DNA of 64,000 nt from Hymenobacter mucosus (GCF_900188255.1 NZ_FZNS01000007.1:62001-126000); one strand, 5' to 3'; counted from the stretch's first letter, positions 18,022 through 26,581 are shown. Numbers and translations are program-made. Notes: generated by a model from the sequence alone, not told the origin.

Positions 18022-20010
18022 TTACGTGAGGGGCATTTGCACACGCAGGCGAAACCCAGTAGGGCCCATGCTGGCAATGGCCTCGCCGCCCACGGCAGCG
18101 GCCCGCTGGCTGATGTTGCGCAGCCCGTGGCCCGTGCGGCGCTGGTGTTGGTAGGGGCGGTTCTCAACAACTGAGGTAGCTGGCTGGCCGTTATCCGCAA
18201 TATTGAGCACTAAACGGCCGGGGTCGGGCAAGTACAACCCTATCGTGACCTGGTTGGCCTGGCGGGCATGCTTCAGAATGTTGTGCAGAGCTTCCTTGTA
18301 AATAAGATACAGATTGCGGCGCAGCAGTACTGGTAGCCGCTGTTCGGGCAGGGCGGCAGGAACTTCAAAAGTGACTTCAAAGCCCGCGGGCGGCAGCACC
18401 TCGTAGGCGTAGTCGCGCATGCGGTCCAGCAAATCAGGCAGGTGGTCATTGTGCGCATCCAGGCTCCATACCACGTCGTTCAGTTGGCGGACGGCCGTGC
18501 GGCTGGCGTCGGCAATTTGGTTTAATTGCTCGCGCTGACCTTCCACATCAGCTAGGCCCTCTTGCAGAAGGCCACTTTGCAGGGCAATTTGGGAAAGCAA
18601 CGTTCCCACATCATCATGCAGATCGGCCGCGAGACGCTTGCGCAGAGCTTCCTCATGCAGACGCTGCCGCCGCTTATACGTCCAGACCACGATGCCGCCA
18701 GCAAGCAGGGTCAGCACCGCTAAAATAGCCTGCTGCTGGTGCTGGCGCAGATCAGCCAGTTCCTGCTGCTGGGCCAGCTCCCGGCGCTGGCTGGCTTCCT
18801 GCTCTTGCTCGGCGCGGAATTGTAGGGCTGCTACCCGGCGCCGGGTAGCATTTCCTGTGAGGCTATCGGCGTAGGCACCGGCTTCCCGCTGGTAACGGTA
18901 GGCTACCACAAAATCGCCCTGTTGGGCTCCTGCCCTAGCCAAGAGCGTGGCGGCCGCGGCGCCCTCCTCCTTAAGGTTGCTGGTTCGGCTCAGGCGCAAG
19001 CTCTGCATGCCGTAGTATTGGGCGCTGTCGAGCTGGCCAGTACGCAAAAAAGCACGGGATAGAACGAGTTGCAAGCGCGCCATTTCCCGGGTTGTGCGGG
19101 CCTCGCGCAGTAAGACGCGTCCCTGGGCAAGTGCCTGGGCTGCACGGCCTTGGTACTCATCCATCTTTACCAAGTTGATGCGGGTAGGCAACAGTCCTTG
19201 CTCGTTGTACACGGGCTGGTAGCTACGTAGGGCCTGGGTATAATAGTACTGGGCCCGAGCCCACTGCTGCTGCTGCTCGCTTAGCTCGCCCAAGGCCGTG
19301 TAGGCGTGGCCATACCCGATGGCGTCGTGCAGTTGCTTAGCTAGGCCCAGGGCCCGAAGTAGGCTGCGGCGGGCCTGGTCGTACTCGCCCAGGGCCGTAC
19401 TCGTGAGCCCGTGTTGGATGCGGAGAAATAGCTCTGGCTTGGTAAGCTTTTCCGTACGGGCCAGCTGTAGCCCCGCCAGGTTGGCAGCTAAGGATTGCCC
19501 ATATAGGCCTTGCTCAAAGTAAATGCGCGTCAGCCCATAGATGGCTCGCGTTTCGTTGAAGCGGTCCTGCAACCGCACGTAGAGCTGGTGGGCCTGCTGA
19601 GTATAGTTTAATGCCTGCACGTAGCGGCTCTGTTCCCGGTAGTAGTAGCCCAGCCCGAATAGGGCATCGGCCTGGCCGCGCATGTAGTGCAGGTGCGTTG
19701 CCAATGCCAGGGCTTGCCTGAACAAAGTAGCCGACTCAGTGGCGCTATTTGAGCGCAGCAAAAGGGCCAGGGAATTGAGGCGGTTTACGCGGACCGTATC
19801 TGGCTGCCGATGCGCCAGCAAAAACTGCCGTAAGCTACCTACCGCTGGCGAATGCGCTGGTGAGGAAGCACTAGGCGTTGCTGGCCGGCCGGGAACCGGA
19901 CCCGGCAACGGTTGCTCGGTTACTGAAGCAGGAGCAAAACCCTGCGCAGTGCCTTCTACTAGCAGAAAGCTTACTAACCAGAGAAAGTGAAAACGGTACG
20001 CAGCAAACAA
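18022..20010 (-). CDS. TPR sensor histidine kinase, DesK/NarX type
   Basis: 662 residues. Signal peptide about 1-22, then a periplasmic array of tetratricopeptide repeats (about 75-390; e.g. ADALFGLGYYYREQSRY, GYGHAYTALGELSEQQ), a coiled coil, one transmembrane segment at about 427-447 (AILAVLTLLAGGIVVW), then a HisKA_3 dimerisation domain with His 465 in ADLHDDVG and a HATPase_c domain (N-box Asn 577 in EALHNILKHA, G1 box ADNGQ at 605-609, GHGLRNI). This is the DesK/NarX class that pairs with LuxR-type regulators such as the one directly downstream. The ligand for the TPR sensor is unknown. It is transcribed away from csgE, sharing a 373-bp intergenic region with it. Confidence 0.92.
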   Translation of the reverse strand: MFAAYRFHFLWLVSFLLVEGTAQGFAPASVTEQPLPGPVPGRPATPSASSPAHSPAVGSLRQFLLAHRQPDTVRVNRLNSLALLLRSNSATESATLFRQALALATHLHYMRGQADALFGLGYYYREQSRYVQALNYTQQAHQLYVRLQDRFNETRAIYGLTRIYFEQGLYGQSLAANLAGLQLARTEKLTKPELFLRIQHGLTSTALGEYDQARRSLLRALGLAKQLHDAIGYGHAYTALGELSEQQQQWARAQYYYTQALRSYQPVYNEQGLLPTRINLVKMDEYQGRAAQALAQGRVLLREARTTREMARLQLVLSRAFLRTGQLDSAQYYGMQSLRLSRTSNLKEEGAAAATLLARAGAQQGDFVVAYRYQREAGAYADSLTGNATRRRVAALQFRAEQEQEASQRRELAQQQELADLRQHQQQAILAVLTLLAGGIVVWTYKRRQRLHEEALRKRLAADLHDDVGTLLSQIALQSGLLQEGLADVEGQREQLNQIADASRTAVRQLNDVVWSLDAHNDHLPDLLDRMRDYAYEVLPPAGFEVTFEVPAALPEQRLPVLLRRNLYLIYKEALHNILKHARQANQVTIGLYLPDPGRLVLNIADNGQPATSVVENRPYQHQRRTGHGLRNISQRAAAVGGEAIASMGPTGFRLRVQMPLT

Positions 20011-20252
20011 AGGGGAAATGGCAAAAAAGGTCGGAGCAGGAACTTACGAAATTTCAGCGTGCCCGGTAAGCAGCGGGTCATTATTCCGGCTGAAGTAACA
20101 GCTTCCATCTACAAATCAGCGGGTAAAGGGCAGGGTGGCAGAGGTGCTGCGTGGACAGACCGTGCTGCTCGCTTGTGGTATGAGATAAGGAACAGTGTCA
20201 TAGACTGCTAACCAAGGACATGCAGCAGGAGTGAGTTACTTTCCTAGTACAG

Positions 20253-20283
20253 TTGAGTCGATAACAATAAAAACATATTTTTA
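20253..20283 (+). promoter_or_regulatory. Candidate csgE promoter (Bacteroidota type)
   Basis: TTG at 20253-20255, then 20 nt, then TATTTTTA at 20276-20283. This matches the Bacteroidota primary-sigma pattern (TTTG/TTG, about 19-20 nt, TAnnTTTG) except for the last base. It is the best match I see in the AT-rich stretch, about 100 bp before the csgE start. Confidence 0.4.
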
Positions 20284-20290
20284 TAGTATT

Positions 20291-20310
20291 ATTCAACTAA
20301 ATAATTGAAT
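20291..20310. repeat. AT-rich inverted repeat in the csgE leader
   Basis: ATTCAA and TTGAAT arms separated by 8 nt, just downstream of the candidate promoter; a further TTGAATA copy follows at once. Position fits a regulator-binding site or a small hairpin in the 5' leader. Low information content, so chance is possible. Confidence 0.25.
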
Positions 20311-20383
20311 ATTGAATAAATATTGGTCTGTGCGGTTGCTTACGATTATCACTATCTTATTCAGGTACCGGTGGGCACCACCC

Positions 20384-20992
20384 ATGGTAAACACCTTGCT
20401 GACGTTTCGCAGGCGGTTTTGGCTAGTGCTATTGGGTGGCATTATGCTGCAAACTGCTCCGCCCAGCTACGCCCAGGTGAAGCCGAAAGCTTCCGCGCCG
20501 GCGCCAGCGCCAGCAAAACGCCCCCCACCCACGGGGGGTGCCCCCGCCGCCACTCCAGGCACCTTGCCCGCGGCCAAGGTAGAAGAGGCCCTGCGCCTGC
20601 TCTTGCAAGCCACTGCCACACCCGACTCCCTGCAAAACAACCGCCTCCAGTTGCCCGAAGCAGAAATCAACGGCCTGGTAATCGACCAGACCATCACCAA
20701 GATTGGGCGCGACTTCTACGGCCTGTTTTACGGGCAATGGGACCCGCCCCAGGGTTTGGGCGAATACACGGTTGTCATTCAGGAGAAGCCCGGTCGGGGT
20801 ACCACCACGCTCATCTCCGTCACCGTCAATGATAATGCGCTGGTAGACCTGCCATTGTCGCCCAACAACGACGCCATTGAGGACGCCGTCGCTTACAGCC
20901 TCAGCTTAACTCTCGACTACCTCATCAACGCCCGCAACGTCAGCCAGCAACTGGATACCACCGCCGATAATCCTGGTACTGAAGTGTACTAG
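20384..20992 (+). CDS. csgE: Curli assembly factor CsgE
   Basis: 202 residues from the ATG at 20384 (MVNTLLTFRRRFWLVL), chosen because it gives a clean signal peptide ending PPSYA-Q at residue 30. A Pro/Ala/Lys-rich linker (about 32-62) precedes the CsgE domain, recognised by EINGLVIDQTITKIGRDF followed by FYGLFYGQWDPP and the repeated hydrophobic pattern up to AYSLSLTLDYLINA. CsgE is a periplasmic factor that caps the CsgG pore and gives it specificity for curli subunits. It is the first gene of csgE-csgF-csgG, with 31 bp to csgF. The disordered linker makes it longer than the E. coli protein (about 129 residues). Confidence 0.93.
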   Translation: MVNTLLTFRRRFWLVLLGGIMLQTAPPSYAQVKPKASAPAPAPAKRPPPTGGAPAATPGTLPAAKVEEALRLLLQATATPDSLQNNRLQLPEAEINGLVIDQTITKIGRDFYGLFYGQWDPPQGLGEYTVVIQEKPGRGTTTLISVTVNDNALVDLPLSPNNDAIEDAVAYSLSLTLDYLINARNVSQQLDTTADNPGTEVY

Positions 20993-21023
20993 TCCTTTCC
21001 CTTCCGCCCGCTCTGTTCTGTCC

Positions 21024-21455
21024 ATGAAAACAACTGTACTGCTTCCTTTTTTCGCTGCCCTCGTTGCTGTGCTTGGGTGGCATCCGGCTGCGGCCCAAGA
21101 CCTGATTTACCGCCCCGTAAACCCGGCATTCGGCGGCGACTCTTTCAACTATCAGTGGCTGCAAAGCTCGGCTCAGGCCCAGAACTCCACCAAGGACCCA
21201 AACGCCCCCCAAGCGCCCGCCCAACTCGACCCTTTGCAGCAGTTTCAGCAAAGCCTGAACCAGCAGATTCTGGGGCAGCTGGCCCAGCGCCTCGTGGGCA
21301 ACCAATTTGGTACGGGTGCCGACCCTCTCCGGCCGGGAAACTATTCTGTAGGCACCTACCAAATAGGGGTGAACCCCAACGGAACCGGCTTCTCCATTAA
21401 TATCCTGGATACCAGTACGGGCAACCAAACGACGATTACCATACCAGGGCTATAG
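21024..21455 (+). CDS. csgF: Curli assembly factor CsgF
   Basis: 143 residues. Signal peptide about 1-25 (HPAAAQ). The mature N-terminus (DLIYRPVNPAFGG, then SSAQAQN) is the conserved CsgF segment that, in E. coli, inserts into the CsgG channel and forms a second constriction. The rest has the Gln-rich helix (QQFQQSLNQQILGQLAQRL) and a beta-rich C-terminus ending TITIPGL, both usual for the family. CsgF is exposed at the cell surface and couples secretion to nucleation. It lies 31 bp after csgE and 17 bp before csgG, clearly one operon. Confidence 0.95.
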   Translation: MKTTVLLPFFAALVAVLGWHPAAAQDLIYRPVNPAFGGDSFNYQWLQSSAQAQNSTKDPNAPQAPAQLDPLQQFQQSLNQQILGQLAQRLVGNQFGTGADPLRPGNYSVGTYQIGVNPNGTGFSINILDTSTGNQTTITIPGL

Positions 21456-21472
21456 GCGCTGGCACCTGCCGA

Positions 21473-22867
21473 ATGAAAAAAGCAATACCATATTATCGTT
21501 GGGTGCTGGGAGGGCTGTTATTGGGGCTGAGTAGTTGTGCCGCCTATTTTCACCAGCCGGTCCGGGAGGAGCGGGCGCGTTTAGGAGCAGAGTTGCAAGG
21601 CAACAGCTTGTTGCGCCAGCTACCCGAGCCCAAGGAGCGCATTGTGGTGGCCGTGTATAAGTTTCGTGACCAAACCGGCCAGTACAAGCCCGCCGACAAC
21701 GGCACTAGTTTCTCCACGGCCGTCACCCAGGGTGCTACCAGCATTTTGCTTCGGGCCTTGGAAGAGTCGAAGTGGTTTAACGCCATTGAGCGCGAAAACC
21801 TGAGCAACCTGCTCAACGAGCGCAAAATCATTCGCTCCAGTCGGGCCGAGTATTCCCAACTCACGGGCAAGCCCCAGCCGGTACTACCGTCGTTGCTGTT
21901 TGCAGGGGTGCTGCTGGAAGGCGGCATTGTTTCGTACGACGCCAACATGCTCACGGGGGGGGCGGGCTTGCGCTACTTTGGGGCGGGGGCTTCGGGCCAG
22001 TACCGGCAAGATCGGGTAACAGTGTACCTGCGGGCCATTAGCACCAGCACCGGCGAAATTCTGAAAACCGTGTACACCACCAAAACCATCCTGTCTCAGC
22101 AAGTAGGAGCCAGCATGTTTCGGTTTGTGAAGTTTCAGCGCCTGCTGGAAGCCGAGACGGGTTTCACCTACAACGAGCCCACGGAAATTGCCGTGAAGGA
22201 TGCCATTGAAAAATCGGTGCAGGCCATGGTGTACGAAGGCATGCGCGATGGACTATGGACTCCTCGCAACCCAGCCGAAACCACTGGCCCCGGCATTACG
22301 GCCTACTTTGCGGAGAAGGCCGATAATCAGCAGGTAGACGTGCTTGGCCGCCAGCAACTCGACCGGCGCGGGGCCTTAGGCATTGCCGTTACAGGGGCAG
22401 CCGTGCGCTACACCGGCGACCTGAGCAACCCGCAAGTGCGCGGGGGCGGGCAGGTAGCCTTGCAGTACCAAGGAGCCGGCAGCGGCCGGTGGGCGGGGGC
22501 CTTGCAGCTAGGGCGGTTTGCGCTAGGGGCGGGGGAAAGCTACCGCGCTCAATTCAACTACGCCGAACTGTGCGCTCAGTACCGGTTTTTTCCGCGGGAG
22601 CAGTTTACTCCCTACCTGGTGGTTGGGGGCGGAGCTACCCTGCGCGCTCCAGCAACGGGCTCCGCCGTGGTGCTCCCACACGTGGTGGCAGGGGCCGGGC
22701 TTGAGCTACTAGCTTCCAGCCGACTTGGCTTTACGCTGGGCGTCGATCATCACTACTACTTCTCCGATCGGCTAGATCAAGTACGGCTAGGCCGCTACAA
22801 CGACTTTTATTGGAGTGCCCGGGCCGGCGTGGCGTTTTACCTGCTGCCGCGGGCCCCTGCTAGGTAG
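21473..22867 (+). CDS. csgG: Curli secretion channel CsgG with extra C-terminal beta-rich domain
   Basis: 464 residues. Lipobox LSSC (Cys 22) marks an outer-membrane lipoprotein. Residues 50-265 are CsgG: VYKFRDQTGQYKP, FSTAVTQGATSILLRALEES, WFNAIERENLSNLLNERKII, LLEGGIVSYDANMLTGGAG, RYFGAGASGQYRQDRVTVY, RAISTSTGEIL, TKTILSQQVGASMFRFV. In E. coli nine copies make a 36-strand secretion pore. Here about 200 residues are added after 270; they show alternating aromatic/hydrophobic strands (AALQYQGAG, YAELCAQYRFFP, TPYLVVGGGATLR, VGVAFYLLP) like a small OmpA/OmpW-type barrel. The constriction loop also differs from E. coli: of Tyr51, Asn55 and Phe56 only the Phe is kept (Phe 80). Confidence 0.95.
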   Translation: MKKAIPYYRWVLGGLLLGLSSCAAYFHQPVREERARLGAELQGNSLLRQLPEPKERIVVAVYKFRDQTGQYKPADNGTSFSTAVTQGATSILLRALEESKWFNAIERENLSNLLNERKIIRSSRAEYSQLTGKPQPVLPSLLFAGVLLEGGIVSYDANMLTGGAGLRYFGAGASGQYRQDRVTVYLRAISTSTGEILKTVYTTKTILSQQVGASMFRFVKFQRLLEAETGFTYNEPTEIAVKDAIEKSVQAMVYEGMRDGLWTPRNPAETTGPGITAYFAEKADNQQVDVLGRQQLDRRGALGIAVTGAAVRYTGDLSNPQVRGGGQVALQYQGAGSGRWAGALQLGRFALGAGESYRAQFNYAELCAQYRFFPREQFTPYLVVGGGATLRAPATGSAVVLPHVVAGAGLELLASSRLGFTLGVDHHYYFSDRLDQVRLGRYNDFYWSARAGVAFYLLPRAPAR

Positions 22868-22947
22868 TAGGGTGCCTGCCCTTCTGTTTCGTCTTCTTTT
22901 TCTCGATCTACTTCCATCTTTTGGCCTTTCTCAGGCTTCCCGAGCTC

Positions 22948-24303
22948 ATGAAAAAAATCACCTTTCTACTAGCTACGCTACTAACCACAGGGGTAGCGAG
23001 TGCGCAACACAATATCCAGCGGCTTTCCTCATCGGGCTCCGACAACGCGGTAACGGTAATCCAGACGGGGGCGCACAACATGGCTCAGGCCGCCGTTGCG
23101 GGCGAAAATATCAACGCGGCTGCTACCCAGAGCGGCTCCGGCAACCGCATCAATCAGCAAGTGCAGGGCCCCCGTAATGAAGCCTTCATTTTGCAGTCGG
23201 GGAGCGGCAACCAGGCTACCCAGAGCTTGTTGATTATGGATTCCAAGGCTCACATTACGCAGGTAGGGGCTAGCAATGTGGCTACCCAGGAAGTGAACGG
23301 CTGGTACACGAACACCGCCACCCTTTCGCAAACGGGTACGGGCAACCGCGCCACCCAGCAGCAACAAGGCGCCCTTTCCAACTCCACTCTGTCGGCCACG
23401 CAGCTAGGGAGCTACAATACGGCGGTGCAGCACCAAGCCAACTCCAATCCGTTTACGGAAACGGCCACGGTTCACCAGTCAGGGGGGAGTGCCAACCAGG
23501 CTCACCAGCTACAATCGGGCGGCAACAACCACGCCGATGTCCGCCAGGTAGGCAACGGCAACGGCGCTATGCAGGAGCAAACCGGCAACTTCCGCTTGGG
23601 TGGTCAGCGCGGCATAATTGAGCAAAATGGTACGCGCAACCGCGTCAGTCAGGACCAAAGCAATGGCTCCAATCAGGCCCTGGCGTCGCAGTCAGGCAAC
23701 GACAATGCCATTTCGCAGCAGCAGGTGGCATTGGGCTCCCGTAGCACGGCCACCCAAGTAGGAAGTGCCAATACGCTGGTGCAGGAGCAGCAGAATGGCA
23801 ACGTGGTATCGGAGGTTACGGCCACCCAGCACGGCGTGGGCAACGTGGCTACCCAAATGCAGGGCGGGAGCGGTAAGGCAACGGTAAGCCAGGTAGGTAA
23901 CCGAAACGTGGCGGCCCAAGACCAGCAGTGGAACGGCGCAGAGGACGCAGCCATTACGCAAACCGGCAACGGCAACCGCGCGGAACAGCGGCAGACTACC
24001 CCGCGCACCACAGCCTACATTGAGCAAGATGGAGCTGGCAACCAGGCGTCCCAGGCGCAAACTAGCACCAACACTTCAGCTTATACCATCCAGTACGGCA
24101 ACGGTAACCGGGGCGCGCAGCAACAAGACAAAGGTTCGAACAACCACACGGTACTATTTCAGAACGGCAACGACAACTATGGCCGTCAGCAGCAGGCAGG
24201 GTTCAATAATTCCGTAGAGACCTACCAAGCACAATTTGGCAACCGCAGCGAGGTATTCCAGGAGGGTAGCAACAGCCGAATTATCAGCAAGCAAAATCAG
24301 TAA
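22948..24303 (+). CDS. Large curlin-repeat protein (curli subunit, CsgA-like)
   Basis: 451 residues from the ATG at 22948 (MKKITFLLATLL); signal peptide ends VASA-Q near residue 20. The mature protein is almost entirely curlin repeats, about 20 by my count, with the core pattern Q.G..N.A.Q (e.g. QSGSGNRINQQ, QTGTGNRATQQ, QVGNRNVAAQ) every 20-25 residues, each a strand-loop-strand step of the amyloid solenoid. E. coli CsgA has five. A basic block (FRLGGQRG, about 222-229) interrupts the repeats, and the C-terminus (FGNRSEVFQEGSNSR..SKQNQ) lacks one glycine step. It follows csgG by 80 bp. It should be the secreted fibre protein. Confidence 0.92.
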   Translation: MKKITFLLATLLTTGVASAQHNIQRLSSSGSDNAVTVIQTGAHNMAQAAVAGENINAAATQSGSGNRINQQVQGPRNEAFILQSGSGNQATQSLLIMDSKAHITQVGASNVATQEVNGWYTNTATLSQTGTGNRATQQQQGALSNSTLSATQLGSYNTAVQHQANSNPFTETATVHQSGGSANQAHQLQSGGNNHADVRQVGNGNGAMQEQTGNFRLGGQRGIIEQNGTRNRVSQDQSNGSNQALASQSGNDNAISQQQVALGSRSTATQVGSANTLVQEQQNGNVVSEVTATQHGVGNVATQMQGGSGKATVSQVGNRNVAAQDQQWNGAEDAAITQTGNGNRAEQRQTTPRTTAYIEQDGAGNQASQAQTSTNTSAYTIQYGNGNRGAQQQDKGSNNHTVLFQNGNDNYGRQQQAGFNNSVETYQAQFGNRSEVFQEGSNSRIISKQNQ

Positions 24304-24468
24304 GCATCCGCTTTTCGATGCGGTTACGCTACTATAAATGAATTAATTTGTTTATAAATAATATTTGATAGATTATATACAATAACTACCTTGATTTAGC
24401 TAAAGAATTTATTGCCACTGATTTATTACCCCTGGCTTCAGCCTTCCACCCATCATATCATTACGCCC

Positions 24469-25989
24469 ATGAAAAAAGCTACATTCCTAGTTGCCGCTTT
24501 GCTAGCGGCCGGTGCCGCTGCGGCCCAAAACAACACCCAGAAGATAACGACTTCAGGGAATAACAACTTGGTTTCGATAGAGCAGACGGGCACCTATAAT
24601 GACGCCCAGGTAAGCTTGTTGGGTGATATGCATAGCGCATCGACAACCCAAGCGGGCTTTGGTAACAAGGCGGCCCAGCAGGTATCGGGGATTAACGTTC
24701 AGACCACTATTCAGCAAACGGGCAACAGCAACCAAGCTACCCAAACGGCGCAAGGCGCTAGCACCTCCCGTATCCTCATCACACAGGTAGGCAACGCCAA
24801 CCAAGCCACGCAAGCACAGGTAGGCGGTATAGGTACGATCATGGAGGTGCAGCAAACCGCCAATGGCAACAGCGTAAGCCAGCAGCAAAACGGAACTGTC
24901 GGTTCTGCTATGCAGGTAAACCAGAGCAGCGGCTACAACACGGCCGTGCAGGTGCAGGATGGGTCTTTTCCCAGTCGACTGTTGGTGAACCAGACTACGG
25001 GTACCGCCAACTACGCCTCACAACAGCAGGGTGGCGGCGAAAATGTTGCAACCATCACCCAAGATGGTACCAGCAACCGCGCCACCCAAGATCAGGTTGG
25101 CAGCTTCAAGCTAGGGGGGCAGCGCGGCAGCATTGGCCAAGTGGGAGTACGAAACGTTGCTACGCAGGTACAGCGCAACGGCAGCAACGGCGCCGAGGCT
25201 ACGCAGGATGGCAACGACAACTCCCTAACTCAGACCCAGACCTCCTTGGCCAGCGCGGCGCGCGCCTCTCAAATGGGTAGTAGCAACCGACTAATGCAAA
25301 TCCAGGAAGGCTCGCTTTCACAAGTGGCCGCCACGCAAAACGGCGTGAGTAACGTCGCTAATCAGCTGCAGCGAGGAACGTCCGTGTCGGCTACCATTTC
25401 CCAGAACGGCAACCGCAACGTGGTCAGCCAAGTGCAGCAGCAAAGCGAAGGCGCTTCTGTTCCATCTGCGCAGAGCACGCTTTTGGTTACGCAAACGGGT
25501 AGTGACAACAGCAGCCGCCAAGAGCAGGGTACGGTCTTATCTAGCGCTACCCTCACTCAGCTAGGAACGGCCAACCGTGCTACGCAAACCCAGTCAGGGC
25601 AAAACCAGGCAGCTACCCTTACCCAAAACGGCAAGCAGAACACAGCTACGCAAGCTCAAACAAACGGTTACAACATTGCTACCGTTGAGCAAACGGGTGA
25701 GCGGCACGTGGCCTCGCAAACCCAAACCAACTTTGCCGCCGCCGGTGGCGAGGAGAGCGGCATGGTCACCATCCGCCAGTACGGCGCCGCCCAGCAAGCC
25801 GTGCAGGTGCAGGCGGGCGGCAATGGCAACCAGGCCCTAATTGAGCAGTACGGCAGTAACAACTACGCCCGCCAGGAGCAAGTAGGCGAGTATAACTCGG
25901 TGCGCACCTACCAGGGCCAGTACGGCAACCGCAGTGAAACCTCTCAGTCGGGTAGCGGCAATGTGCTGGTCATCAGGCAAAACCAGTAA
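24469..25989 (+). CDS. Second large curlin-repeat protein (paralogue)
   Basis: 506 residues from the ATG at 24469 (MKKATFLVAALLAAG), signal peptide ending AAAA-Q. About 23 curlin-type repeats, the same Q.G..N.A.Q core (QTGNSNQATQ, QVGNANQATQ, QNGNRNVVSQ). It shares with the preceding gene the FKLGGQRG block at a matching position and a closely similar end (NNYARQEQVGEYNSV...QYGNRSE...RQNQ), so the two arose by duplication and then gained or lost repeats. The 165-bp upstream gap is AT-rich and may hold a separate promoter. Fibre composition (one, the other or both) cannot be told from sequence. Confidence 0.92.
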   Translation: MKKATFLVAALLAAGAAAAQNNTQKITTSGNNNLVSIEQTGTYNDAQVSLLGDMHSASTTQAGFGNKAAQQVSGINVQTTIQQTGNSNQATQTAQGASTSRILITQVGNANQATQAQVGGIGTIMEVQQTANGNSVSQQQNGTVGSAMQVNQSSGYNTAVQVQDGSFPSRLLVNQTTGTANYASQQQGGGENVATITQDGTSNRATQDQVGSFKLGGQRGSIGQVGVRNVATQVQRNGSNGAEATQDGNDNSLTQTQTSLASAARASQMGSSNRLMQIQEGSLSQVAATQNGVSNVANQLQRGTSVSATISQNGNRNVVSQVQQQSEGASVPSAQSTLLVTQTGSDNSSRQEQGTVLSSATLTQLGTANRATQTQSGQNQAATLTQNGKQNTATQAQTNGYNIATVEQTGERHVASQTQTNFAAAGGEESGMVTIRQYGAAQQAVQVQAGGNGNQALIEQYGSNNYARQEQVGEYNSVRTYQGQYGNRSETSQSGSGNVLVIRQNQ

Positions 25990-26068
25990 GGTAGCTAGCG
26001 GCCGCCATCTGGGGGGCTTAATCGTTCTGAGCTCAGGCAACACTAGGTGCTCTTCTTTCTACCTTCTT

Positions 26069-26581
26069 ATGAAAACAAACCTCTTTGCTTTCCTAGCCGC
26101 GGCTACTTTCGCTATAAGCGCCCACCAGGGCCGGGCCCAAAGTGCCGCTGCTACGGAACAGCAACTATTGCAAGAGCTACGTCCGGAACAAGTGGAGGGC
26201 ACCCCCGCCGCCTTGGTGTCCACGGGGCGGTTGAACGTGGCTCAGCTCACTCAGCAGGGTACGGCCAACATGGCGCAAATCACGCAGGTAGGCAGTAGCA
26301 ACCTCACCACCATCACGCAGGCAGGCACGGAAAACGTGGCTTTAAGCACCATCACTGGCTACGGTACTACCTCCGAAATTACCCAAAGTGGTACGCGTAA
26401 TCTGGTAGACCAGCAGCTGACGGTAAACCAGCGTCAGTACTCAGTGCTACAGCAGGGCGCCAACAATCAGCTTCGGCAAGTGGAAAGCGGCTCGCAGGCC
26501 CCCCCTGGCTACGAGGTGAAGATGGTAGGCAACGGAATCAACATGACTATTCAACAAGGGCAGGCTACCTACCGCCCCTAG
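26069..26581 (+). CDS. Small curlin-repeat protein, possible CsgB-like nucleator
   Basis: 170 residues from the ATG at 26069 (MKTNLFAFLAAATFAI), signal peptide ending GRA-Q near 24. After a non-repetitive segment (about 25-55) come four or five degenerate curlin repeats (LTQQGTANMAQ, ITQVGSSNLTT, ITQAGTENVA, ITQSGTRNLVDQ, LQQGANNQLRQ), then a tail without repeat pattern (APPGYEVKMVGNGINM). Size and position match the minor subunit CsgB, which in E. coli anchors and nucleates CsgA. The nucleator role is inferred. It lies 79 bp after the second curlin gene and ends at a terminator hairpin. Confidence 0.82.
   Translation: MKTNLFAFLAAATFAISAHQGRAQSAAATEQQLLQELRPEQVEGTPAALVSTGRLNVAQLTQQGTANMAQITQVGSSNLTTITQAGTENVALSTITGYGTTSEITQSGTRNLVDQQLTVNQRQYSVLQQGANNQLRQVESGSQAPPGYEVKMVGNGINMTIQQGQATYRP

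Larger units (their letters stand above)
20011..20383. other. Divergent intergenic region between the histidine kinase and csgE
   Basis: 373 bp separating two start codons that point away from each other. The right third is very AT-rich (about 20260-20325) and holds the candidate csgE promoter and an AT-rich inverted repeat. The left part is more GC-rich with no clear element. Confidence 0.6.

Noticed and set aside
22948..25989. Tandem DNA repeats in the curlin genes that might suggest a CRISPR-like or satellite array
   Set aside because: The repetition is at the protein level (curlin repeats), units vary in DNA sequence, and there are no constant repeats with unique spacers.
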